Positions 50,806 through 58,645 of a stretch of 64,000 bases of DNA are shown here, one piece after another. The translations under genes were made by a program, and so were the position numbers. This stretch comes from Rhizobium sp. L43 (lineage in GTDB: Bacteria > Pseudomonadota > Alphaproteobacteria > Rhizobiales > Rhizobiaceae), in assembly GCF_002531725.1 (NCBI RefSeq), contig NZ_NWSQ01000016.1, positions 1-64,000 on the forward strand. The letters are read 5' to 3'. The stretch's first letter is position 1. The number at the start of each line of letters is the position of its first letter. The notes beneath the pieces were generated by a model. It had not been told where the DNA came from and ran no database searches. It saw nothing but the letters and a program-made list of their open reading frames with translations.

Positions 50806-52530
50806 ATGGACGCGAAGACGCAATCCTCCAAAAGCGCTGCAAAAGGCATGCCCGATGCGGCGGTGAAATACCGGCCCTATCCGCAGGTGAATATTCCCGA
50901 CCGCACTTGGCCGACGAAGACCATCACCAAGGCGCCGGTCTGGTGTTCGGTCGATCTGCGCGACGGCAACCAGGCGCTCGTCGACCCGATGGGCCACGAC
51001 CGCAAGGCCCGCATGTTCCAGCTGCTGCTGGAGATGGGCTTCAAGGAAATCGAGATCGGCTTCCCCTCGGCTTCGCAGACCGACTTCGATTTTGCCCGCT
51101 GGTGCGTCGAGGAGGGTAATGTGCCCGCCGACGTCTCACTGCAGGTGCTGGTGCAGTGCCGCCCGGAACTCATCACCCGCACCTTCGAAGCGCTGGAAGG
51201 CGCAAACCGGCCGATCGTGCATTTCTACAACTCGACCAGCGAGCTGCAGCGCCGTGTTGTTTTCGCCAAGGATGTGCAGGGCATCAAGCAGATCGCCGTC
51301 GATGCCGCCAAGATGATTACCGACATGGCCGTCAAGGCCGGCGGCGGCTACCGTTTCGAATATTCGCCGGAGAGCTTTACCGGCACGGAACTCGAAGTGG
51401 CGCTGGAAATCTGCAATGGCGTCATCGAGGTCGTCAAGCCGACGCCCGATAACAAGCTGATCATCAATCTGCCGTCTACCGTCGAGATGGCGACGCCGAA
51501 TGTCTATGCCGACCAGATCGAATGGATGTGCCGCAACCTCGACAATCGCGAGAACCTGATCATTTCCCTGCATCCGCATAACGACCGCGGCACCGGCATC
51601 GCCGCCGCCGAACTGGCCTTGCTGGCAGGCGCCGACCGCGTCGAAGGCACGCTCTTCGGCAATGGCGAGCGCACCGGCAATGTCGACATGGTGACGATGG
51701 CGCTGAACATGTTCACGCAGGGGGTCGACCCCGAGATCGATTGCTCGAATATCGAGCGCATCAAGGAAGTGTTCGAATATTCGAACCAGATGGCGATTTC
51801 CGAGCGCCATCCTTACGTCGGCGAGCTGGTCTATACCGCCTTCTCGGGTTCGCATCAGGATGCGATCAACAAGGGCATGAAGGCGGCCCAGGTCGCCAAC
51901 CATCCCGTTTGGGAGGTCCCGTATCTGCCGATCGACCCGCGCGACGTCGGTCGTTCCTACGAGGCGATCATCCGCATCAACTCGCAGTCCGGCAAGGGCG
52001 GCATCGCCTATATCCTGCAGCAGGATTACGGGCTCAACCTGCCGCGCAACCTGCAGGTCGAATTCCGCGAGGATATCCAGCGCATCACCGACGTCGAGGG
52101 CAAGGAGCTTCCTTCGAAGCGGATTCACGACCGTTTCGTAGAGCGCTACGTGACGCAGCCGAGCGCGCGTCTCAAGTTCGTCGACCACCACACCTATCCC
52201 GACACGGAGCGCAAGGGTCAGCGGATCGTGGCCGCCGAGATCACCGACAATGGCGAGATCAAGCGCATCGAAGGGCGCGGCAACGGCCCGATCGACGGCT
52301 TCATCAACGCGCTGTCGCATTATCTCGGCATCGAGATGTCGGTCGAGGATTATTCCGAGCATTCGCTGCAGCACGGCTCGAACGCGGCGGCGATCTCCTA
52401 TGTCGAGACCTCCTATCCCGGCGGCAAGCTCTTCGGCGCCGGCATCAACACCAACATCGTCGCGGCTTCGCTGGAAGCGATCGTCTCGGCAGCCAACCGT
52501 GTGCTCGAGGTGAGGGCCGGCAAGGCCTGA
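50806..52530 (+). CDS. leuA: 2-isopropylmalate synthase
   Basis: A 574-residue enzyme that joins acetyl-CoA and 2-oxoisovalerate in the first step of leucine synthesis. The N-terminal TIM barrel has SVDLRDGNQALVDPM near residue 46 and LHPHNDRGTGIAAAELALLAGADRVEG in two parts near 255-280, including the metal-binding H-x-H region. The C-terminal regulatory LeuA_dimer domain starts near residue 430. This is the longer type-2 LeuA with a YRPYPQVNIPDRTWP N-terminus. AGGAGA precedes the ATG at 50806. The leader peptide upstream predicts attenuation by leucine. Confidence 0.97.
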   Translation: MDAKTQSSKSAAKGMPDAAVKYRPYPQVNIPDRTWPTKTITKAPVWCSVDLRDGNQALVDPMGHDRKARMFQLLLEMGFKEIEIGFPSASQTDFDFARWCVEEGNVPADVSLQVLVQCRPELITRTFEALEGANRPIVHFYNSTSELQRRVVFAKDVQGIKQIAVDAAKMITDMAVKAGGGYRFEYSPESFTGTELEVALEICNGVIEVVKPTPDNKLIINLPSTVEMATPNVYADQIEWMCRNLDNRENLIISLHPHNDRGTGIAAAELALLAGADRVEGTLFGNGERTGNVDMVTMALNMFTQGVDPEIDCSNIERIKEVFEYSNQMAISERHPYVGELVYTAFSGSHQDAINKGMKAAQVANHPVWEVPYLPIDPRDVGRSYEAIIRINSQSGKGGIAYILQQDYGLNLPRNLQVEFREDIQRITDVEGKELPSKRIHDRFVERYVTQPSARLKFVDHHTYPDTERKGQRIVAAEITDNGEIKRIEGRGNGPIDGFINALSHYLGIEMSVEDYSEHSLQHGSNAAAISYVETSYPGGKLFGAGINTNIVAASLEAIVSAANRVLEVRAGKA

Positions 52531-52708
52531 TCCCGGAAAGAATCAGGCCGCGATTGCGTCGGTGCGGCGCGGCCTAACGATTAAGGCTGGCTTCGCTGAG
52601 CGCAAGCGAAGGGCAATGAAGGGCGTGCCGTGTGGCCCCCTCATCCGCCCTACGGGTCGATTTTGGTTCGCTGGCACGCTCACGCTTCGCCACATGCGAT
52701 AGGCGGAA

Positions 52709-53551
52709 TCAGATCGCCGTGGCGATTTTCATGGCGAGCTGGCCGAGTGCCGCTTCGGCGGAGGGACCGGCAAGCACGTAGGACGTGCCGGCATTGTGCC
52801 ATGTGACAAGACCGATCTCGTCCTTGATCGTTTCCTTGAAGTCGTCGGTCTCCGGTGGCTGCGCGTCCTTGCGGAAGCAGATGGAGATGACGTCGCCGTC
52901 GGCATTGGAATAGACGAGCTGGCCGACAGGACGGCTGTCGCCGAGAATGACGCGGGCACCCTGGAACGTCCAGGATTCGGCGCTGAGATCGGGCACACGG
53001 AAAGGCACGCCGATCGCGGTTGTCAGCCAGCTGGAGATTTCCTCGGCCTGCGAGGCGGGCACTTCGACGAGATGCCGGGGCTGACGGATCAGCAGGCGCT
53101 GATAGGCGGTGACATCGCCCAGCCAGTCGCTGGTGTTGACAGGCGCGGTGGCGGTGGTCGTGGTGGCGATCTCGTCGGCATCCGGGCTGGTGCCGACGAA
53201 ATAGCCGATGCCGCAACCGACGGCGAAGAGGATGAGCGCGGCGGCCAGCGCCTGCGGGCCGCTCGGCGCCAGTTTTACGTGCGGGCGCGTGGCGCGCTGG
53301 GCGATCGGCGTCTTCGGCGGCTGCGTGCTCTTGATCGAGCGGACGAGGGCGAGCGGCACCGGCTCCTTCAGGATGTCGTCGAAGCGACGGCGGCCGAAAT
53401 CGGCGCCGTGGCGCAGCTTCTCATGCAGCCGGCGCGCGTTCTCGTCGTCTGCCAGGCGCTGCTCCAGCTCGTGGCGCTGTTCGGGCGAGACTTCGCCATC
53501 GAGAAGGGCGGTGAGCTGGGCTTCGAGCGGCAATTTCCTGAGATCGAGCAA
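52709..53551 (-). CDS. Membrane anti-sigma factor
   Basis: A protein of about 280 residues that follows the ECF sigma gene directly. The cytoplasmic N-terminus has the anti-sigma pattern LEAQLTALLDGEVSPEQRHELEQRLADDENAR (two parts, residues 7-40). One membrane segment lies near residues 100-122 (ALAAALILFAVGCGIGYFVG), then a periplasmic domain. The zinc-binding H-x3-C-x2-C motif of ZAS factors is absent. Start is probably TTG at 53551 (or CTG at 53557), both overlapping or touching the sigma gene stop, so translation is coupled. Confidence 0.8.
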   Translation of the reverse strand: MLDLRKLPLEAQLTALLDGEVSPEQRHELEQRLADDENARRLHEKLRHGADFGRRRFDDILKEPVPLALVRSIKSTQPPKTPIAQRATRPHVKLAPSGPQALAAALILFAVGCGIGYFVGTSPDADEIATTTTATAPVNTSDWLGDVTAYQRLLIRQPRHLVEVPASQAEEISSWLTTAIGVPFRVPDLSAESWTFQGARVILGDSRPVGQLVYSNADGDVISICFRKDAQPPETDDFKETIKDEIGLVTWHNAGTSYVLAGPSAEAALGQLAMKIATAI

Positions 53552-53553
53552 AT

Positions 53554-54063
53554 TCAGTACCTGTGAATCGGGTGGGTGCCGGCAAGCCCGGCAAAGTGCA
53601 GCCTTGCGGTGGCGAGCTGCGAGACGACATTTGCCACTGGCGTGCCCATGATGTCGGCCGCCTGCTGGTAGCTGTGGCCTTCGACGTCGACGAGCAGGAA
53701 CATGCTGGACAGGCCCTCCGGCATATCGGCGATCATGCGATGGATGGCGTCGGGATCGACCGCAGCCGAGCGTTCGCGCGCGGCCTCCCTGATATCGGTG
53801 ACGTTGCCGCGGGCGGAAGCCTTCGGCTTGCGCTTGCGGCTGTCGTCGGTCCATTGCTGGCGGGCAAGCGTGTAGATCCAGCTTTCCAGCCGGCCTTCAC
53901 CGCTCCATTGATGACCCTTGGCGATGGCGCGCTGACAGACGGCCTGAACGAGTTCGTCGGCCACGGCAGCCTCACCCGCGAGCGTGATCGCGAAGCGGCG
54001 AAGGCGGGGCAGAAGGCCGACGAGATCACGCCGGAGATCGATGGTCGTTGCGGGTTGACGCAT
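53554..54063 (-). CDS. ECF sigma factor
   Basis: A 169-residue extracytoplasmic-function sigma factor. Region 2 covers about residues 20-85 (ADELVQAVCQRAIAKG, then GRLESWIYTLARQQWTDDSRKRK). Region 4 covers about 110-160 (MPEGLSSMFLLVDVEGHSYQQAADIMGTPVANVVSQL), which reads -35 DNA. It is co-transcribed with the membrane anti-sigma gene. The inducing signal is unknown. I could not pick out its own -35/-10 site in the 187-base spacer upstream. Confidence 0.92.
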   Translation of the reverse strand: MRQPATTIDLRRDLVGLLPRLRRFAITLAGEAAVADELVQAVCQRAIAKGHQWSGEGRLESWIYTLARQQWTDDSRKRKPKASARGNVTDIREAARERSAAVDPDAIHRMIADMPEGLSSMFLLVDVEGHSYQQAADIMGTPVANVVSQLATARLHFAGLAGTHPIHRY

Positions 54064-54250
54064 TGTCTATCCAAGAAGCATTCACAATGGTTTCGCGGAC
54101 GAAGGGTTCGCCCTCGGGCGCGAAGCCGGCCTTATCGACGCCGACGATGCATGTGCTTTATGAAACAAGTCTCCTGCACTTCGCAAGCATCCGGCGGTCC
54201 TCATCCCCCTTTCTCAAGGGATTTTCGTATTGTGGCCCACAAAACTTGCG

Positions 54251-54811
54251 TCAATATGTCTTGTAGCCGTTCAAGCTCTGCAGCAGAGCGCGATAGGCCC
54301 ATGTGCCCTCGCCGCCGCGATCGCGGATTTCGACGAGTTGGACGCGGGCTCCCTGGATATCTCCCTGTTCCACCAGCGCCATGCCCATGTAGGAGCGGGC
54401 GAGGATGTAGTTTTCATCCGCCTGCAGCGCCTTGCGGTAGTAAGACATGCCGAGTTCCATGCGGCCGGCCTTGCGGTTGGCGTAGCCGAGATAGTTCAGG
54501 ATGCGCGGGTCGTTCTGGTTGCGGGCGAGATTGAGCACGGTGATGGCGTTCTCATATTGGCCGGCATAGGCAAATTCCCGGGCGAATTTAAAGAGATCGT
54601 CGTCGTTGAAGCTGCTCTTCTTCGGGTTGACGCATTCCTTCTTGGCCTTGTCCCAAACCTTGCCGCCGGTGCAGGTCTTGGTCGTCTCGGTCTTCGGCGG
54701 CGGATTGGTGTCATCATTGCCGCCGCCGACCGCAAAAGCGGCCGTGGCAATGCCGAAGGCGAAGCCGGCGGCGAGCGAAAGTCTGGACAGGTGACGGAAG
54801 GAAGAAGTCAT
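54251..54811 (-). CDS. Exported TPR protein
   Basis: A 186-residue protein with a signal peptide (residues 1-27, FRHLSRLSLAAGFAFG). A short linker with two Cys (CTGGKVWDKAKKEC) leads to TPR-like helices (residues 73-160, AREFAYAGQYENAITVLNLA and YYRKALQADENYILARSYMG). It is predicted to be periplasmic and to bind proteins. It stands between the ECF pair and a phosphoesterase gene, on the same strand, with large gaps. Confidence 0.8.
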   Translation of the reverse strand: MTSSFRHLSRLSLAAGFAFGIATAAFAVGGGNDDTNPPPKTETTKTCTGGKVWDKAKKECVNPKKSSFNDDDLFKFAREFAYAGQYENAITVLNLARNQNDPRILNYLGYANRKAGRMELGMSYYRKALQADENYILARSYMGMALVEQGDIQGARVQLVEIRDRGGEGTWAYRALLQSLNGYKTY

Positions 54812-54970
54812 GGGCGGGCTCCGTTCTGAGGCGATGCGGTTGCTCGGATTGTACGCTTACCGCTAAAAATACCAAGAGGGTAAGCGGCCTCCGTGGCAAT
54901 TGTTGCGGCGATGGCCCGACGTCCTCGCAGATCGATTCCAGTGCTGCATGAAATGAGTCCGGAGCCGGCG

Positions 54971-55879
54971 CTAACGTGCGAAAATATCGGCGCTTTCCGG
55001 CATCACTGCATCGCCGGACCGGTTGATGCTGAAGCGCTGGCCGCTGAGCTCCCAGGCGCCGGGAGAGCCGTCGATCGAGAAGAGGTTGTAGGCGGCGGGC
55101 GGCTTGATACTGCCTGGTCCCTGCGAGGCCGACGCGATGCCGACGACGGGCACCGGCTGCACCTGGCCGCGCAGCCAGTGCAGCGTGTTGAGGTGCGTGT
55201 GGCCGTGCAGCACGAGCTCGGCGCCGCCGGTGGAAATCACCGCGGCGAAACGGCGGATGCCGATCATGCGCTTGTAGAAGGCGGTGGCGCCGCGGATCGG
55301 CGGATGGTGGATCATGACGACGCGGAAGAGACCGGCTTCACCGGCCGCGCGCAGCATGTTGACCGTGTCGCGGGCCTGGCGCGCGCCGAAGAAGCCCGAG
55401 GCGGCAAAGGGAGGGGTGGCAACCGCGGTGGAGCAGCCGACGATCGCGATTTTGCCGCGGATGCGCAGATAGGGGAAGATGTGGCGGTCTTCCTGCCATT
55501 GCGGCGGGGAAAGATCGCCGCGGACGTATTCGTACCAGGCGCGCATCGACTTCTCGTAGGCGCCGGGCACATAGGCATCGTGATTGCCGGGAACGACCGA
55601 GGTATCGGCGGGGTCGCCGAGTTCGCGCAGCCAGGCGGCGGCGGCGCGAATCTCAATGCCGCTCGCCAGATTGACAAGGTCGCCGGTGACGGCCAGATGA
55701 TCGGCCTGATGGGCGCGGATGTCGTCGAGCAACAGATCCAGCGTGCTGCCGAAAAGGTGCTTGCGTCGATTTCGATGCCAGTTCACAAAGCCCGTTATGC
55801 GTTTTGAAAACAACTCCTGGATGGAAAGGCGGGGCAACGGCCCGAGGTGGACGTCGGAAATATGCGCGAGCTTGAACAT
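54971..55879 (-). CDS. Calcineurin-type metallophosphoesterase
   Basis: A 302-residue metallophosphoesterase. Metal-binding motifs in order: DVHLG near residue 9 (D-x-H), GDLVN near 65, GNHDAY near 97, HHPP near 187 and GHTHLN near 225. The set is complete for a dinuclear enzyme. It may hydrolyse cyclic nucleotides or phosphodiesters. The start at 55879 places the first motif near the N-terminus, as usual. It is divergent from the Nudix gene. Confidence 0.9.
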   Translation of the reverse strand: MFKLAHISDVHLGPLPRLSIQELFSKRITGFVNWHRNRRKHLFGSTLDLLLDDIRAHQADHLAVTGDLVNLASGIEIRAAAAWLRELGDPADTSVVPGNHDAYVPGAYEKSMRAWYEYVRGDLSPPQWQEDRHIFPYLRIRGKIAIVGCSTAVATPPFAASGFFGARQARDTVNMLRAAGEAGLFRVVMIHHPPIRGATAFYKRMIGIRRFAAVISTGGAELVLHGHTHLNTLHWLRGQVQPVPVVGIASASQGPGSIKPPAAYNLFSIDGSPGAWELSGQRFSINRSGDAVMPESADIFAR

Positions 55880-55949
55880 GCTACGAGACATAGACCAGCT
55901 TATTGACAAATCAAACACATCCGGCGCGATGAAGAGCTGAAACGGAGCG

Positions 55950-56429
55950 ATGGTGGATAAAGAGAAGCGACCCCTTCACATCAGGACGGCCCTGCGCCTC
56001 CTGCATGTCTATTTCTCTTTCGCCCGGGGGATGACGATGGGTGTCAGGGCTGCCTGCTTCGACGCGGAAGGCCGGATTTTCCTCGTGCGTCACAGCTATG
56101 TCGGTGGCTGGCATATGCCGGGCGGCGGGCTGGAACGCAACGAAACGGTCGAAGAAGCGCTCGCCAAGGAACTGCGCGAGGAGGGCAATCTCAGGATCAT
56201 CGGCAAACCGCAGCTGGTCCAAGTCTATTTCAACACCACGACCACACGGCGCGACCATGTCGTGTTCTACCGGGCGAGCGTCGAGCAGACGGCGCCGCGC
56301 CCGCCGGACTGGGAGATCTCCGACAGCGGTTTCTTCTCGCTCGACAGCCTGCCCGAGGGCACGACCCTGGCGACGCATCGCCGCCTCGCCGAGCTTCGGG
56401 GCGAACAGGAGCCCGACCACCGCTGGTGA
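55950..56429 (+). CDS. Nudix hydrolase
   Basis: A 159-residue Nudix protein. The Nudix box runs from GGGLERNETVEEALAKELRE to EGNL (about residues 54-76) and matches GX5EX7REUXEEXGU except that the R of REU is Lys. The metal-binding EE pair is intact. The N-terminal segment (LRLLHVYFSFARG) is amphipathic. The substrate, probably a nucleoside diphosphate derivative, cannot be told. ACGGAGCG precedes the ATG. Confidence 0.9.
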   Translation: MVDKEKRPLHIRTALRLLHVYFSFARGMTMGVRAACFDAEGRIFLVRHSYVGGWHMPGGGLERNETVEEALAKELREEGNLRIIGKPQLVQVYFNTTTTRRDHVVFYRASVEQTAPRPPDWEISDSGFFSLDSLPEGTTLATHRRLAELRGEQEPDHRW

Positions 56430-56439
56430 GAGGCAAATC

Positions 56440-57426
56440 TTAAGCCGCGGCCAGTTTGGCGCGGCCGTGCGGGCTATCGAGATCGAGCGCCGGGCCGACG
56501 GGGACGATGCCTGTCGGATTGATCGTCTTGTGGCTGCGGTAATAGTGCTGCTTGATGTGTGCGAGGTTCACCGTCTCGGCGACGCCGGCCGTCTGGTAGA
56601 GGTCTCTCAGATAGCCGGGCAGGTTGCGGTAATCCGCGATAGGGCGGATGTTGCACTTGAAATGGCCGACATAGACGGGGTCGAAGCGCACCAGCGTGGT
56701 GAACAGGCGCCAGTCGGCCTCGGTCTGACGGTTGCCGAGGAGGTATCGGTCCTTGCCCAAACGTTCGTCGAGCATATCGAGGGTTTCGAACAGCTTGCCG
56801 ACATTTTCCTCATAGGCTTCCTGGGTGGTGGCAAAGCCCGCCTTGTAGACGCCGTTGTTGACGCTATCGTAGATGGTGGCGTTCAGCGCATCGATTTCGG
56901 CGCGGAGATCCTCGGGATAAAAATCGCCCTTCGCGCCGGTCAGCCCGTCGAAGGCGCCGTTGAACATGCGGATGATCTCGGCGGATTCGTTGTTGACGAT
57001 CGTGCCGGTCTTCTTGTCCCAGAGGACGGGAACGGTGACGCGGCCGGAATAATGCGGATCGGCCCTAACATAGATCTCCCAGAGCGTGGCCGCGCCGAAG
57101 AGCTGGTCGCCGGTGGCGCCGTCGCCGACTTTGAACTCCCAGCCGTTTTCAAGCATCAGCGGGTCGACGACCGAGACCGAAATCAGCTCCTCCAGCTTCT
57201 TCAGCTTGCGGAAGATCAGCGTGCGATGCGCCCAGGGGCAGGCCAGCGAGACGTAAAGATGGTAACGCCCGGCCTCGGCCTTGAACCCGCCGCTGCCGGA
57301 AGGGCCGGCTTCACCGTCCGATGTCACCCAGTTGCGGAATTGCGAGGGCTGCCGTTTGAATTGACCCTTGCTCTCCTTCGTGTCGTACCAGACGTCATGC
57401 CAGACGCCGTCCACCAGCATTCCCAT
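56440..57426 (-). CDS. yqjG: Glutathionyl-hydroquinone reductase (YqjG/ECM4 type)
   Basis: A 328-residue Xi-class glutathione transferase. The active-site Cys is in SLACPWAHRTLIF near residue 55. The stretches VPVLWDKKTGTIVNNESAEIIRMFN (two parts, 125-150) and FVRFDPVYVGHFKCN-like segment near 255 are typical of the class. It uses glutathione to reduce glutathionyl-hydroquinones in the cytoplasm. AAGGGA precedes the ATG at 57426. It is convergent with the Nudix gene. Confidence 0.93.
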   Translation of the reverse strand: MGMLVDGVWHDVWYDTKESKGQFKRQPSQFRNWVTSDGEAGPSGSGGFKAEAGRYHLYVSLACPWAHRTLIFRKLKKLEELISVSVVDPLMLENGWEFKVGDGATGDQLFGAATLWEIYVRADPHYSGRVTVPVLWDKKTGTIVNNESAEIIRMFNGAFDGLTGAKGDFYPEDLRAEIDALNATIYDSVNNGVYKAGFATTQEAYEENVGKLFETLDMLDERLGKDRYLLGNRQTEADWRLFTTLVRFDPVYVGHFKCNIRPIADYRNLPGYLRDLYQTAGVAETVNLAHIKQHYYRSHKTINPTGIVPVGPALDLDSPHGRAKLAAA

Positions 57427-57660
57427 GATCTTCATTCCCTTGGTTGGCCTGGCCCTTGGCACCGGCCTTCGATTGCGTGTTGGCTGGAAGATATCCGAGA
57501 TAGCGGGGCTTTGCAGGCGGTAAAGATTGAACAGTGCGTCACGTCGGTCAGCTGACAGTGCATTTTGCGTTGGACGGCCGAAATTTTTCCTGCTATCGGC
57601 CTTTTCACGATTTTGGGATCCCTGCCTGATGTTCATTTCCAGAAACCCGCGACGACGCTG

Positions 57661-58224
57661 ATGCTCCCGAACGCCCAAGGCGTGTTCGAGACCCATCAAT
57701 CTGTCCATCCGGTTTCTGTCATCATGTACAAGCACGATCTCGTCTACCTCACCGAAGACGCGTCTCATGACGCCGCCATCGAACACATCAACGAAGAAGC
57801 CTTCGGTCCCGGCCGCTTCACCCGCGCCGCCGCGCGTATCCGCGAGCAGGGGCCGCACGACCTATCGCTCTCCTTCATCTGCACCGACAACGGCGAGACG
57901 ATCGCCTCGGTGCGCATGACGCCGGTGCTGGCAGGCTCCGTGAAGGGCCATCTGCTCGGCCCGCTCGCCGTCCGCCCCTCGCACAAGAATCAGGGCATCG
58001 GCCGGGAACTGGTGCGAATCGCGGTGGAGGCGGCCAGACGCAAGGGCTCGGAAGCCGTCATCCTGGTCGGCGATCCGCCCTATTACGGCCCGCTCGGCTT
58101 CCAGAAGGTCGCCTACAACGCGCTTTCGTTTCCAGGCCCCGTCGATCCCGGCCGCGTGCTCGTCGTTCCGATCGCCGAGGGCGTGCACGAACGGCTAAAA
58201 GGCATCATCGCCTGGCACGGATGA
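57661..58224 (+). CDS. GNAT-family N-acetyltransferase
   Basis: A protein of 166-187 residues. The acetyl-CoA-binding motif A is LLGPLAVRPSHKNQGIGRELVRIAVEAAR (two parts, about residues 97-125), with the R/Q-x-x-G-x-G/A pattern in NQGIGREL. The C-terminal VLVGDPPYYGPLGFQ is typical of the YhbS-like group. The substrate is unknown. The ATG at 57724 would give the usual family N-terminus, while the one at 57661 adds 21 residues. It converges with the next gene with no gap. Confidence 0.85.
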   Translation: MLPNAQGVFETHQSVHPVSVIMYKHDLVYLTEDASHDAAIEHINEEAFGPGRFTRAAARIREQGPHDLSLSFICTDNGETIASVRMTPVLAGSVKGHLLGPLAVRPSHKNQGIGRELVRIAVEAARRKGSEAVILVGDPPYYGPLGFQKVAYNALSFPGPVDPGRVLVVPIAEGVHERLKGIIAWHG

Positions 58225-58641
58225 TCAGAGGTTTTTGCGGAGGAAGCTGCGCATGCGGCCTTCCGGGAAATCCTCAAGCTCTCCGAAGACCTCATAACCC
58301 TGACGCAGATAGGCGCGCAGCGCCTGCGGACTAAAGGTGTCGATCCAGGCGCCGCGGCAGCCCCGGGCTCTCGCCTCTTCTTCCGCTCTGCTCAGGAGCT
58401 CGCCGGCGAGACCGGTGCCGCGCAGCGTATCGGGAATATAGAGCATCTGGGTGAAGAGCCAGCCCCAGGCGGTGAAGCCGGAAAGACCGCCGGTCACCTT
58501 GCCGTCGGTATCGCGGATGAGGACTGCGAGCGTCCGGCGATCGGACGGGCCGACATCGCTGTTGTTGAAGGCCGAGAGCGCATCGGCGATCGTCGCGAGT
58601 TCCTCCGGCGAGGGCGAGGCGGTCAGTTCGAATTCCGGCAT
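58225..58641 (-). CDS. GNAT-family N-acetyltransferase
   Basis: A 138-residue GNAT protein. Motif A is QMLYIPDTLRGTGLAGELLSRAEEEAR (two parts, residues 66-92), with RGTGLAGEL binding acetyl-CoA. The ending TFSPQALRAYLRQGYEVFGELEDF is typical of the group. It starts 4 bases after the stop of the large membrane-protein gene, so it is the last gene of that operon. The substrate is unknown. Confidence 0.88.
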   Translation of the reverse strand: MPEFELTASPSPEELATIADALSAFNNSDVGPSDRRTLAVLIRDTDGKVTGGLSGFTAWGWLFTQMLYIPDTLRGTGLAGELLSRAEEEARARGCRGAWIDTFSPQALRAYLRQGYEVFGELEDFPEGRMRSFLRKNL

Positions 58642-58645
58642 AAGA

